Assembly: GCF_000964085.1 (NCBI RefSeq)
Contig: NZ_JZRB01000002.1
Span: forward strand, 1 to 64,000
Length of the DNA stretch: 64,000 nucleotides
Origin: Luteibacter yeojuensis
Lineage (GTDB): Bacteria; Pseudomonadota; Gammaproteobacteria; Xanthomonadales; Rhodanobacteraceae
Direction of reading: 5' to 3'
In this document: positions 8,916 through 18,491 of the stretch, in pieces
How positions within the stretch are numbered: the stretch's first letter is position 1
Layout: each line of letters begins with the position of its first letter
Notes under the pieces: generated by a model
Database searches by the model: none
The model's input: the letters and a program-made list of their open reading frames with translations, nothing else
What the model was told of the DNA's origin: nothing
Program-made: the position numbers and the translations under genes

Positions 8916-10487
8916 ATGAACGAGACCGCTCCCGCCCAGAACCCGAAGCTCACCCTGCGCCTGGCGCGCCCTGCGGATGTCCCTGAGCTGGTGGCACTCA
9001 CCGCGCGCGTCTATACCGCCGAGTGGGGCCATTCGGCCGAGATGCTACAGGGCCAGCAGAACAACTTCCCGGAAGGCCAGTTCGTCGTCGAGTACGAGGG
9101 CCACATCGTGGGTTTTTGCGCCACGTTCCGCATCAACGAGGCGGTGGCCCTCGCCCCGCACACGTGGATGCAGGTCACGGGCGGCGGCTTTGCCTCGCGC
9201 CACGACCCCAAAGGCGACTGGCTGTACGGCATGGAGGTGGTGGTGCACCCCGACTACCGCGGCATGCGCATTGGCCAGCGCCTCTACCAGGCCCGCAAGC
9301 GCCTGTGCACCGACCTGAAACTGCGCGGCATCGTGTTCGGTGGCCGCATCCCGGGGCTGTCGCGCGCCATCGGCCGCTACGGTAGCGCCGAGGCCTACGT
9401 GCAGGCCGTGGTCGATGGCAGCCGCCGCGACCCCACGCTGAGCTTCCAGCTGCGCAACGGGTTCGAAGTGCTGGGCCTGCTGCGCGAGTACGTGCCTTCC
9501 GACCACGAATCGCTGGGCTACGCCGCTCACCTGGCCTGGCGCAACCCGCACCTGCACGACCACCCCGATACACCCCGCGTCTCGCACAGCCACCGCCTGC
9601 CCGATTCGGTGCGCGTGGCCTCGGTGCAGTACCAGCAGCGCCGCATCACGTCGTTCGCGGAGTTCGCCACGCAGGTGGAATACTTCGTCGACATCGCGGC
9701 GGATTACGACGCCGACTTCGTCGTGTTCCCCGAGCTGATCACGCTGCAGCTGCTTTCCATCGAGAACGCCGAGCTTTCGCCGGTGGATTCCATCCGCCGC
9801 CTCTCGGAGTACTCCGACGAGGTGAAGGCGCTGTTCCACCGCCTGGCCGTGCATTTCAACATCAACATCATCGGTGGCTCCCACCCCACGCGCCAGCCCA
9901 ACGGCGATATCCACAACGTCTGCTACGTGGCCCTGCGCGACGGCTCGCTGCACGAGCGCGAGAAGCTGCACCCCACGCCCAGCGAAAAGAACGTGTGGAA
10001 CATCACCGGCGGGGATTCCGCGGCCACGATCCAGACCGACTGCGGCCCCATCGGCGTCATGATCTGCTACGACTCCGAGTTCCCCGAGGTGGCGCGCCAC
10101 CTCACCGACCAGGGCGCGCTCATCCTGTTCGTGCCGTTCTGCACCGATGTGCGCGAAGGCTACCTGCGCGTGCGCTACTGCTCGCAGGCCCGCGCCATCG
10201 AGAACCAGTGCTACGTGGTGCTATCGGGCAATGTCGGCAACCTGCCCGGCGTCAACAATTTCGACATCCAGTACGGGCAGAGCTGCATCCTCACGCCCAG
10301 CGACTTCCCGTTCGCCCGCGACGGCATCGCCGCGGACGCCACGCCGAACATCGAAACGGTGCTGTTCGCCGACCTGCGCCTGGAAAACCTGGCACGCGCC
10401 CGCAACTCGGGTGCCGTGCAGAACCTGAAAGACCGCCGCTACGACCTTTACCAGGTGCGCTGGACGCGGACAACGGAAACCAAGTGA
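8916..10487 (+). CDS. Fusion of GNAT N-acetyltransferase and carbon-nitrogen hydrolase
   Basis: About 523 residues with two enzyme domains. Residues about 10-210 are a GNAT acetyltransferase (LRLARPADVPELVAL, then GMEVVVHPDYRGMRIGQRLY as the acetyl-CoA loop). Residues about 225-510 are a nitrilase-superfamily hydrolase with the Glu-Lys-Cys triad visible as VVFPELI, EREKLHPTPSE and GVMICYDSEFPE. Such fusions are known across bacteria but their substrate is not established. ATG at 8916 is preferred; ATG at 8880 would add 12 residues. The stop overlaps the GTG start of the ClC gene (GTGA), so both are coupled and lead into hutI. Confidence 0.9.
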   Translation: MNETAPAQNPKLTLRLARPADVPELVALTARVYTAEWGHSAEMLQGQQNNFPEGQFVVEYEGHIVGFCATFRINEAVALAPHTWMQVTGGGFASRHDPKGDWLYGMEVVVHPDYRGMRIGQRLYQARKRLCTDLKLRGIVFGGRIPGLSRAIGRYGSAEAYVQAVVDGSRRDPTLSFQLRNGFEVLGLLREYVPSDHESLGYAAHLAWRNPHLHDHPDTPRVSHSHRLPDSVRVASVQYQQRRITSFAEFATQVEYFVDIAADYDADFVVFPELITLQLLSIENAELSPVDSIRRLSEYSDEVKALFHRLAVHFNINIIGGSHPTRQPNGDIHNVCYVALRDGSLHEREKLHPTPSEKNVWNITGGDSAATIQTDCGPIGVMICYDSEFPEVARHLTDQGALILFVPFCTDVREGYLRVRYCSQARAIENQCYVVLSGNVGNLPGVNNFDIQYGQSCILTPSDFPFARDGIAADATPNIETVLFADLRLENLARARNSGAVQNLKDRRYDLYQVRWTRTTETK

Positions 10488-11863
10488 CCGAGATCCCAGG
10501 GGAAGGCGCGCCCGTATCGCGCTTCGAACGCCTGCGCCGCCATGAACTGATGTCGCCGACCGAATGGCGGCGGCGCATCCTGTTCTGGGCAGGCGCCATC
10601 ATCGTCGGCCTCGCCGCGGTGTTCTTCGCCAAGGCCGCCGACTACGCGTTCGAGTTGTTCCGCGGCGTGGCGGCGCACGGTTGGTGGGTGCCGCTGCTCA
10701 TCACGCCCGCCACGTTCGCCCTGCTCTGCTGGCTCACCCAGGGCGCGCTGAAAGCCACGCGCGGCTCGGGCATCCCCCAGGCCATCGCGGCGCTGAAGGT
10801 GGAGGACGAGGGCTTTCGCTCGCGCCTGCTCTCGCTGAAGGTGGCCGGCGGCAAGATGGCGCTGACGCTGGCCGCGCTGCTGGGCGGTGCCTCGGTAGGC
10901 CGTGAGGGCCCCACGGTGCATGTCGGTGCGGGGCTGTTGTATTCCATGGGCCGGCGCTTCGGCTTTGCCGACCCCGCCGCCGCGGGCCGCTTCATCCTGG
11001 CCGGCTCCGCCGCGGGCCTGGCCGCCGCGTTCAACACGCCGCTGGCGGGCGTGGTGTTCGCCATCGAGGAAATGTCGGGCACGTTCGAACACCGCATGAG
11101 CGGCACCCTGCTCACCGCCGTCATCGTGGCGGGCGTGGTGTCGCTGGGTGTCGTCGGCAACTATGCCTACTTCGGCGACATCACCGCCGCGCTGCCGCTG
11201 GGCAAGGCGTGGATCGCCGTACTGCTCACCGGCGCCGTCGGCGGCCTCGCTGGCGGGCTGTTCGCACGCCTGATCATCCCGTCGGCCCTCGGCTTCCGCG
11301 GGGCGCTTGCGCGGCTGCGCGGCAGGCAGCCGGTGGTGTTCGCCGCCTGCTGCGGGCTCGCCCTGGTGTTGCTCAGCCTCATGAGCGCGAACGGGCTCTA
11401 CGGCACCGGCTATGCGCAGGCACGGGCCATCCTCGAGGGCCATGGCGATACCGGCCCCCTGTTCGGCGTGCTCAAGTTCCTCGGCAACATCGCCTCGTCG
11501 TGGGCCGGCATCCCCGGCGGCATTTTCTCGCCGGCCCTGGCCGTCGGCGCGGGCCTCGGCGGCAACATCGCCCACCTGCTGCCCGGCGCCGACGCGTCCG
11601 CGGTGGTGCTCCTCGGCATGGCCGCGTACCTCTCCGGCGTCACCCAGGCACCGCTGACCGCCGCGGTCATCTCGCTCGAACTCACCGCGAACCACCAGAT
11701 GGCCCTGCCGATCATGGCCGCCTGCCTGCTGGCCCGCGCGGTCTCGGGCCTGGTCTGCCGGGTGCCCGTATACAAGGCGCTGGCGGATAACCTCGTCGCC
11801 CAGTACGAAGAGGAGCGCGCGCGCCGCGAGCCCCCGCCCGCCACGGAACCCGCCACGCCATGA
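10484..11863 (+). CDS. ClC-family chloride/proton antiporter
   Basis: About 459 residues with some ten hydrophobic helices. The three ClC selectivity segments are clear: [15 protein letters not shown] (with the gating Glu) and [14 protein letters not shown]. The internal proton-path glutamate is present in FAIEEMSG, so the protein is more likely a Cl-/H+ exchanger than a channel. The GTG start at 10484 overlaps the previous stop, and the stop overlaps hutI by 4 bp (ATGA). Its position in a chain of coupled genes with a nitrilase fusion and hutI is unusual. An internal ATG near 10550 is an alternative start. Confidence 0.9.
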   Translation: MTEIPGEGAPVSRFERLRRHELMSPTEWRRRILFWAGAIIVGLAAVFFAKAADYAFELFRGVAAHGWWVPLLITPATFALLCWLTQGALKATRGSGIPQAIAALKVEDEGFRSRLLSLKVAGGKMALTLAALLGGASVGREGPTVHVGAGLLYSMGRRFGFADPAAAGRFILAGSAAGLAAAFNTPLAGVVFAIEEMSGTFEHRMSGTLLTAVIVAGVVSLGVVGNYAYFGDITAALPLGKAWIAVLLTGAVGGLAGGLFARLIIPSALGFRGALARLRGRQPVVFAACCGLALVLLSLMSANGLYGTGYAQARAILEGHGDTGPLFGVLKFLGNIASSWAGIPGGIFSPALAVGAGLGGNIAHLLPGADASAVVLLGMAAYLSGVTQAPLTAAVISLELTANHQMALPIMAACLLARAVSGLVCRVPVYKALADNLVAQYEEERARREPPPATEPATP

Positions 11864-13095
11864 CCGCCGACACCCGCTGGGATCACCTGCTGCTCGAAGC
11901 TGGCCTCGCCACGCTGGCCGACAACGGCACGCCGTACGGCGCCATCGCCGATGGTGCGCTGGGCATCAAGGCGGGCCGCATCGTTTTCGTGGGCGCGCGC
12001 GCCGACCTGCCTGGCGACCCGCATGCGCTCGCGCACCGGGTCGAATCCCTGCACGGCACGTGGATCACGCCGGGCCTCGTCGATTGCCACACGCACCTCG
12101 TTTTCGGCGGCGACCGCGCGCAGGAATTCGAGATGCGCCTCGAAGGCGCCACGTACGAAGACATCGCCCGCGCGGGCGGCGGCATCGTCTCCAGCGTCCG
12201 CGCCACGCGCAGCGCCAGCGAAGACGAGCTTTTCGCCCAGTCGCTGCCGCGCGCGCAGGCCTTGCTGGCCGATGGCGTCACCACGCTCGAGATCAAATCC
12301 GGCTACGGCCTTGAGCCCGAGGCCGAGCGCCGCATGCTGCGCGTGGCCCGCCGCATCGGCGTGGCGCTCGGCATCGACGTGCGCACCAGCTTTCTCGGCA
12401 TGCATGCGCTGCCGCCGGAATACGCGGGGCGCCGCGACGAGTACGTGGCCCTCGTGTGCGACACCATGCTGCCCTCGCTGGCGGACGAATCCCTGGTCGA
12501 TGCCGTGGATGCATTCTGCGAGGGCATCGGCTTCAGCCACGCTGAAACCGAGCGGCTGTTCAAGAAAGCCAGCGAACTCGGCCTGCCGGTGAAACTGCAC
12601 GCCGAGCAGCTTTCCGATCTCGGCGGCGCGGCCCTGGTCGCCCGCTACAACGGCCTCTCGGCCGACCACCTCGAGTGGACGAGTGAGGAAGGGATCCAGG
12701 CCATGGCCGCGGCGGGCACCGTCGCCGTGCTGCTGCCCGGCGCCTATTACGCCCTGCGCGATACGCGGCCACCGCCCATCGCGGGCTTTCGCGACCACGG
12801 CGTGGCCATGGCCGTCGCCACCGACCTGAACCCGGGTACATCACCCCTGCTGTCGCTGCGCCTGGCCATGGGCATGGCGTGCACGCTGTTCCGCCTGACG
12901 CCCGAGGAGGCGCTGCGCGGTGCCACACTGCACGCCGCGAAAGCACTGGGCCTCGACGACCGCGGCACGCTCGCCGTGGGCCAGCGCGCCGACCTGGCGG
13001 TATGGAACGTGCGCCACCTGCCCGAGCTCTGCTACTGGATCGGCGGCGGCCTGTTGCGCGAAACGTGGGTAGCGGGCGAGCGCCTCGCCACCTGA
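11860..13095 (+). CDS. hutI: Imidazolonepropionase
   Basis: The 411-residue amidohydrolase hydrolyses 4-imidazolone-5-propanoate to N-formimino-L-glutamate, the substrate of HutF. Motifs include the metal-binding [13 protein letters not shown], the EIKSGYGL segment, [15 protein letters not shown] and [11 protein letters not shown]. Length is typical (about 405). It overlaps the ClC gene by 4 bp, so it is translated from the same message as the GNAT-nitrilase fusion and the antiporter. Confidence 0.96.
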   Translation: MTADTRWDHLLLEAGLATLADNGTPYGAIADGALGIKAGRIVFVGARADLPGDPHALAHRVESLHGTWITPGLVDCHTHLVFGGDRAQEFEMRLEGATYEDIARAGGGIVSSVRATRSASEDELFAQSLPRAQALLADGVTTLEIKSGYGLEPEAERRMLRVARRIGVALGIDVRTSFLGMHALPPEYAGRRDEYVALVCDTMLPSLADESLVDAVDAFCEGIGFSHAETERLFKKASELGLPVKLHAEQLSDLGGAALVARYNGLSADHLEWTSEEGIQAMAAAGTVAVLLPGAYYALRDTRPPPIAGFRDHGVAMAVATDLNPGTSPLLSLRLAMGMACTLFRLTPEEALRGATLHAAKALGLDDRGTLAVGQRADLAVWNVRHLPELCYWIGGGLLRETWVAGERLAT

Positions 13096-13202
13096 GAAAC
13101 TTCGTAGGTTCTTTTCCGAATCCTTCCATCGATCCGCTGGCGAGGGTTGCCTAACATCAACGGAATCAGACGCGCCCGCCACGGCGCGCCCCAGGAAGCC
13201 CG

Positions 13203-14792
13203 TTGAACGTCCCATCGTCCCATCGCAAGGCGCCCCCACGCGCCTGCCTTCTTGCGCCCGTTTTCAGCGCATGCGTACTGCTGGGCGCATGCGCTGATGA
13301 CCGCAAGGCCCGCGCTGCCATGGCGGCGGAACAAGCGCAACAACGGCGCGATGTACTGCGGATGGTCGATGCGATGGAAACGGCGCCTGATGGCATCGCG
13401 CCCGCGCCGTCGGTGGCGCTGCCGCCTTCCCTCGCGCCGGTGAAACGCCACGACGAACGAACGGTCGGCGCCGCCGCGCCTGCACGCGGGTATCGCGACC
13501 TGGCCCAGGGGGTGGCGGCCACCAGTGTGGCGGCCGTCGCGCTGACGGTGGCGTTGCTGGCATGGCGCCGCCACAAACGCCGCAGGTTGGCCGCCACGCC
13601 GTCGCCGGTTTCCATCGCGGCGCGGTTCGCCGAACCCGTACTACCGCAAGGCCCTGCGCATGGCCCCGCACCTGCACCGCCCCCCGGCCCCGAGCCCCTC
13701 GTCCCACCGGAAGACCCCGCCATGGCCAACCCGCCCGCCGCCGACTGGACCTACCAGCGCACGGCCTTCGAAGCCCCCAGCGTGCAGCTCACGCTGGAAC
13801 CCGTCGACCTGCTTCCCCGGCAGCGCGCCGCGCCATTGCCGCGCGGCTTGCTGGAGCGCCTTCACTCGCCGGGTGAAACGGCCACGCTGTACCTCAGCGG
13901 CACGCGCGACCACCCCACGCTGCGCCATGTCGGCCTGCACCGCGACGACTTCGCGCACTGGGAAAACGTGCTGCGCGAGTACCTCGATGCGGGCGGCGAA
14001 GAAGGCCATCTCGCGCGGTGGCTGCTGCCGATGCTGCTATGTCAGCGGGCACCCTACGTTGGGCGAAGGGAGGCGGCGGCGCACATCGAAGAAGCCATCA
14101 TGCTGTGCGACATCGCGCTCGACGACGCTGGCGCTGGCGATGGCGAACGGCCGTGGTGGCGCGCGCAGCAACTGCGCATGCAGCTCGCGCGGATCGCGCG
14201 GTTGTCGGGTGCCACGCGCCTGCTCGCCCTGCGCGACCTGGGCAGTGATGCCGACGACCACGACGCGCCCGCGCTCGATGCATGGGTGGACGTGCACCTC
14301 GCCTGGTCGGGTTGGCTGATGAGTGTGGCCGCGCGCGCCCGTCTCGACATCGCCGACGATGTCTGCGCTCGCCTGGCCGTGCACGACGAGCCGCACGCAG
14401 CACGGCGCCGCGCCGAAGTGATGATGCGCCGCGCCGCCCTGGCCAAGGGCGAGCCACGCCTCGCCCTGCTCGACCACGCCCACTCGCTACGCGACGCGGC
14501 ACTCGCCGGCGGCGAAGACCCCGCCACGTTGTTGCTCTTCGCACGCTGCTCGCATGAGCGGGCGACGCTACTTCCACCGGGCGACGCTGCCGAAGCGTGC
14601 GCGTTCGCACTGGCCCACGCATTCGCCGCCGGTGAGCACCCGGCGTGGCGCATCGAATCCCTTGAGCTGCGGCTTGCCATCCAGCTCACCCACGACGCGT
14701 TGCCCGGCCAGGCCGCCACGGGGGACGTCGCCACGTTGCTCCGCCGCGAACTCGCCGACGCACGCGCCCTCTTCCGCACGAGAACCGCATGA
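13203..14792 (+). CDS. Predicted lipoprotein with a second membrane segment, function unknown
   Basis: About 529 residues, starting with TTG at 13203 behind AGGAAG. The N-terminus is a lipoprotein signal (CVLLGAC lipobox with Cys near residue 30). A second hydrophobic helix (VAATSVAAVALTVALLAW) followed by RRHKRRR lies near residues 100-128, then a proline-rich linker and an alanine/arginine-rich helical region to the end. I do not recognise a domain; the helical part may be TPR-like. It overlaps the next gene by 4 bp. A TTG start is needed to include the lipobox. Confidence 0.7.
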   Translation: MNVPSSHRKAPPRACLLAPVFSACVLLGACADDRKARAAMAAEQAQQRRDVLRMVDAMETAPDGIAPAPSVALPPSLAPVKRHDERTVGAAAPARGYRDLAQGVAATSVAAVALTVALLAWRRHKRRRLAATPSPVSIAARFAEPVLPQGPAHGPAPAPPPGPEPLVPPEDPAMANPPAADWTYQRTAFEAPSVQLTLEPVDLLPRQRAAPLPRGLLERLHSPGETATLYLSGTRDHPTLRHVGLHRDDFAHWENVLREYLDAGGEEGHLARWLLPMLLCQRAPYVGRREAAAHIEEAIMLCDIALDDAGAGDGERPWWRAQQLRMQLARIARLSGATRLLALRDLGSDADDHDAPALDAWVDVHLAWSGWLMSVAARARLDIADDVCARLAVHDEPHAARRRAEVMMRRAALAKGEPRLALLDHAHSLRDAALAGGEDPATLLLFARCSHERATLLPPGDAAEACAFALAHAFAAGEHPAWRIESLELRLAIQLTHDALPGQAATGDVATLLRRELADARALFRTRTA

Positions 14793-15499
14793 CCCGCGCC
14801 AAACCCCCTTCCCTCCTCAGCACCCGTTATGGCCTGTGTGCCCCGACACCCGGCGACCTGCCGGCCACCCGCTCGCTGCAGCTCTACGGCGAATGGGCCG
14901 AAGGCGAAACAGACCTGCTCAGCGGCCTCATCACGGATGGCCACCACATCGTCGAGGTGGGCGGTGATTTCGCCGCGCACACCTTGTGGCTGGCCCGCGC
15001 CGTGGGCGAGACCGGCGTCGTCCACGTCGTGGAACCGCGGCGCCTGCCGTTCCAGCAGCTCTGCGCCAACGTGGCGCTGAACCAGCTCGGCAACGTCCAC
15101 GCGCACCACGCGTGGTTCGGCCCCGGCAGCGGCATGCGCGACCTCGATGGCGAAGCCGTGCGCACCGCCACGCTCGACAGCCTGGCGCTGCCTGCGCTGC
15201 ATCTGCTCAAGGTGAACCTGGGCAACGCGCTCGTGGATGCGCTGGAAAGTGCGAAGGCCACGATCGACAGTTATCGTCCGCTCGTCTACAGCCGTCTCAG
15301 CGGCGTCGATACCGCCGAGGCGGAGGTGCAGGCCCTCAAGTCGCGCGGCTACCGTGTCTGGTCGCACACGCCTGCTCTGTACAACCCGGAGAACCACGCC
15401 GGCGCGTCGCGCAACGTGTTCCCCGGCATCCTCGCCTGCAACGTCGTCGCAGCGCACACTGAGAGCGGCGTCGACTTCGACCACCTCGCCGAGCTGTGA
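14789..15499 (+). CDS. FkbM-like methyltransferase domain protein
   Basis: This 236-residue protein resembles FkbM methyltransferases: HHIVEVGGDFAAHTLWLARAVG aligns with the SAM-binding loop, followed by HVVEPRRLPFQQLCANVALN. The glycine-rich loop is degenerate (EVGGDFAAHT instead of DVGANxG), so activity is uncertain. It overlaps the upstream lipoprotein gene by 4 bp. The pair looks co-translated, but the pathway is unknown. Confidence 0.65.
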   Translation: MTRAKPPSLLSTRYGLCAPTPGDLPATRSLQLYGEWAEGETDLLSGLITDGHHIVEVGGDFAAHTLWLARAVGETGVVHVVEPRRLPFQQLCANVALNQLGNVHAHHAWFGPGSGMRDLDGEAVRTATLDSLALPALHLLKVNLGNALVDALESAKATIDSYRPLVYSRLSGVDTAEAEVQALKSRGYRVWSHTPALYNPENHAGASRNVFPGILACNVVAAHTESGVDFDHLAEL

Positions 15500-15701
15500 C
15501 CTATATCGTTTGGCCTAAGTAGTTTTTCGCATCCGGGCGACGCCGGAGCGCGTATGTCTCTAGGCCTGCCACGGGAAGGGCGGGCCGATCAGGGGGGTCG
15601 AAGGGCGATCCGGGGGTGAAAACACGCTGGCCCGCACGCGGTGCGAGCCAGCGCGCCCGTCGCGCGTCGACGAAACATCGGGAGTACCTGCGTACCAGGT
15701 T

Positions 15702-15723
15702 CCGCGGGCCCCATGGCCCGCGG
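15702..15723. other. Perfect 9-bp stem in the 5' region of the DUF4331 operon
   Basis: CCGCGGGCC and GGCCCGCGG enclose a CCAT loop, about 34 bp before the DUF4331 start. There is no T tract, so it is not a typical terminator. It could stabilise the message or be an operator. The rest of the 257-bp gap (15500-15756) shows nothing else I can support. Confidence 0.35.
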
Positions 15724-15756
15724 CCTATCCGATCGATTCGACGTGAGGAACCAACC

Positions 15757-17253
15757 GTGAAGATGACCTTGACCTGCCTCGCCGCGGCGATGGCACTGCT
15801 ACCCGCGCTGGCCGCGGCATCGAGCCACCGGGAAGCGCCCTTCATCGCCACGCAGCCGCAGGTGGATGCGAGCGATTTCTACATGTTCATGAGCTACGAG
15901 GCGAACCGCCCCGGCTACGTCACCCTGCTCGCCAACTACGACCCGATGCAGGACGCATACAGCGGCCCGAATTTCCACTTCCTGGACGACAACGCCGTCT
16001 ACGACTTCCACATCGACAGCACCGGAAGGGGCAAGTCGGACCTGACGTTCCGTTTCCACTTCAATAACCGCAACAAGGACCTGACGGTGCCCGCCGGTGG
16101 CGTCAACCAGGCGCAGCCGCTGCTGAACATCGGGCCCGTGAGCGCAACGGACCAGTCCAACCTCAACCGCACCGAGACCTACTCGGTGGAGGTGATGAAG
16201 GGCGAGTCACCCCTGTGGCGCGGACAGGCGCTGACGAACGCGGCAAGCGGCTCCGGCGTGTTCACCAAGCCCGTCGACAACATCGGCAACAAGTCGATCG
16301 CAAACTACGAGGCGTATGCGGGCAACTACGTCTACAACGTGAAGATCCCGGGTTGCGCGGCGCCGGGGCGCGTGTTCGCCGGCCAGCGCAAGGATGGCTT
16401 CGTCGCCGACCTGGGCGCCATCTTCGATCTCGTCAACCTCAACCCGCTTGGCCCGCGCGATGGCACGCCCAACGCGCTCACGCGCAAGAACGTCACCACG
16501 CTCGCGCTCGAGATCCCGGCGACGTGCCTGGGCGCCACGGCGAAGCAAACGATCATCGGCGGCTGGACCACGGCGAGCCAGCCGCGGTATCGGGTACTCA
16601 ACAACAACGACGCGCCCTTCAGCTTCGCCGACCTCGTGCAGGTGTCGCGCCTGGGTTCGCCGCTGGTGAACGAGCTGGTCATCGGCCTGAAAGACAAGGA
16701 CCGCTTCAACGCGAGCCAGCCGTCGCGTGACAAGCAATTCCTCAGCTATGTGACGAACCCCACCGTGCCGGTGCTGGTCAACGCTTTGTTCGGGGTGCCG
16801 CCGCCGCACACGCCGAGGAATGACCTGGTCAGTGTCTTCCTCACGGGCGTCGCCGGGCTCAACCAGCCGGCCAACGTGGTGCCTGCCGAGGAGCTGCGGC
16901 TGAACACGTCGATCGCACCGACGCCACCCGCCTCCCAGAACGACCTTGGCGTGCTCGGCAACGACCTGGCGGGATTCCCGAACGGGCGGCGCCCATACGA
17001 CGACGTGGTGGACATCGCCTTGCGCGCCGAGGAAGGCGCGTTGTGCAGCACCGCCATCGGCACGTGCGGCGACCAGACCGCCGATCCGAACAACGGCGCG
17101 CCGCTCACGGATGGCGCCCGTGCCGCGGGCGCGACGGCGGCAACGTCAACGGTGAGCGGCAGCGTCTCGGCCGCGGATACGTACCTTGACCACTTCCCGT
17201 ACCTCAACACCCCGGTACCTGGGTCGGTGAACGCGTCGATGGCGGCGCAGTAG
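15757..17253 (+). CDS. DUF4331 domain-containing exported protein
   Basis: About 498 residues with an N-terminal signal peptide (VKMTLTCLAAAMALLPALAAAS). Immediately after cleavage it shows the DUF4331 hallmark SHREAPFI and ASDFYMFMSYE. The rest is a beta-rich, Asn/Asp-rich exported protein. GTG at 15757 is preferred because GAGGAA lies 6 bp upstream; ATG at 15763 is possible. The function of DUF4331 is not established. It leads a set with a TPR protein and a HupE/UreJ-type membrane protein, facing a TonB receptor. Confidence 0.88.
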   Translation: MKMTLTCLAAAMALLPALAAASSHREAPFIATQPQVDASDFYMFMSYEANRPGYVTLLANYDPMQDAYSGPNFHFLDDNAVYDFHIDSTGRGKSDLTFRFHFNNRNKDLTVPAGGVNQAQPLLNIGPVSATDQSNLNRTETYSVEVMKGESPLWRGQALTNAASGSGVFTKPVDNIGNKSIANYEAYAGNYVYNVKIPGCAAPGRVFAGQRKDGFVADLGAIFDLVNLNPLGPRDGTPNALTRKNVTTLALEIPATCLGATAKQTIIGGWTTASQPRYRVLNNNDAPFSFADLVQVSRLGSPLVNELVIGLKDKDRFNASQPSRDKQFLSYVTNPTVPVLVNALFGVPPPHTPRNDLVSVFLTGVAGLNQPANVVPAEELRLNTSIAPTPPASQNDLGVLGNDLAGFPNGRRPYDDVVDIALRAEEGALCSTAIGTCGDQTADPNNGAPLTDGARAAGATAATSTVSGSVSAADTYLDHFPYLNTPVPGSVNASMAAQ

Positions 17254-17267
17254 GAAGCGCGGGGCGC

Positions 17268-18491
17268 ATGGAGCACCTCTCGCCAGCACGATGCGGGGCA
17301 GCCAGGCGACCCTGGCTGCCCCGCCTGCTGATCGCCTTCATGGCATGCGGCGCGTGCATGGCGCGCGCCCAGGACGCTACACCGTACGTGCCTGCGCGCG
17401 ACGACGTGGTATTGCAGCGCGTACCGCCGCGCACCGACCCGCGCGTGCGCCAGTTCGACACGCTCCGCGCTGCCGTGGCGGCCAAACCTGGTGACGTGGC
17501 CGTCGCCGTCGCACTGGCCCATGCCTACATCGACTACGGCCGCTCCACCGGGGATGCCCGATACCTCGGTCGCGCGATGGCGGTGATCGAGCCGTTCATG
17601 CGTACGGCGACGCCGCCGGTGCCCGTGGCGCTCGCCCACGCCACCATCCTGCAAAGCCGCCATGCGTTCAATGAGGCGCGCGCCGAACTCGAAGCCGTGC
17701 TGCGCCGTGACCCCGACAGCGCGCAGGGTTGGCTCACCCTCGCCAGCGTCGCCATGGTGCAGGGCGACTACGCGGCCGCGAACCATGCCTGCGTGCAGCT
17801 CGCCAATGCCGCGGGTGGCTTCATGGGCCAGGTGTGCAGCGCATCGCTGCGCTCACTGGACGGCCATGCCCCACAGGCCTATGCGCTGCTCACGATGATC
17901 GAAGACCCCGGCCCCCGCGCGCCGCCGGATATCCGCGCCTGGATCGAGGGGCTCATGGCCGATACCGCTGCGCGCATGGGCAAGCCCGATGTGGCCGACG
18001 GCCATTTCCGCAGCGCGCTGCGCTGGGCGCCGGGCGACAACTTCCTCCTCGCCGACTACGGTGAGTTCCTGCTCGACCAGGGGCGCGCCGCCGAAGCGCT
18101 GACCCTCGTCGCCGGCGACACCCAGTCGGATACCTCGTTCCTCGTGCGTGTTCGCGCGGAAGCGATGCTGGGCCTTCCGGCGGCCGCCATCGATACGGCC
18201 ACGATGGACGCGCGCTTTGCCGACATGGCACGCCGCGGCGACCACCTCTTCCTGCGCGAGCAGGCCGACTTCCTGTTGCATATCCACCACGATGCAGCGG
18301 CGGCGCTGGCACTGGCCGAGCTGAACTGGAAGACCCAGCGCGCACCGAAGGATGCCCGGGTCTTCCTGGAAGCCGCACTCGCGGCGGGCCAGCCCAGGGC
18401 CGCTGCGCCCGTCATCGCGTTCGTTGCCGCGAGCGGCATGTCAGACCCGACCATCGACCCACTCGTCGCCAAAGTGAAGGCCCAGCCATGA
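17268..18491 (+). CDS. Exported TPR-repeat protein
   Basis: About 407 residues. A signal peptide (LLIAFMACGACMARA) precedes helical repeats with TPR character, for example AHATILQSRHAFNEARAELEAVLRRDP and WLTLASVAMVQGDYAAANHAC. It is likely a periplasmic scaffold. It starts 14 bp after the DUF4331 gene and overlaps the HupE gene by 4 bp, so the three are one operon. Confidence 0.8.
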   Translation: MEHLSPARCGAARRPWLPRLLIAFMACGACMARAQDATPYVPARDDVVLQRVPPRTDPRVRQFDTLRAAVAAKPGDVAVAVALAHAYIDYGRSTGDARYLGRAMAVIEPFMRTATPPVPVALAHATILQSRHAFNEARAELEAVLRRDPDSAQGWLTLASVAMVQGDYAAANHACVQLANAAGGFMGQVCSASLRSLDGHAPQAYALLTMIEDPGPRAPPDIRAWIEGLMADTAARMGKPDVADGHFRSALRWAPGDNFLLADYGEFLLDQGRAAEALTLVAGDTQSDTSFLVRVRAEAMLGLPAAAIDTATMDARFADMARRGDHLFLREQADFLLHIHHDAAAALALAELNWKTQRAPKDARVFLEAALAAGQPRAAAPVIAFVAASGMSDPTIDPLVAKVKAQP

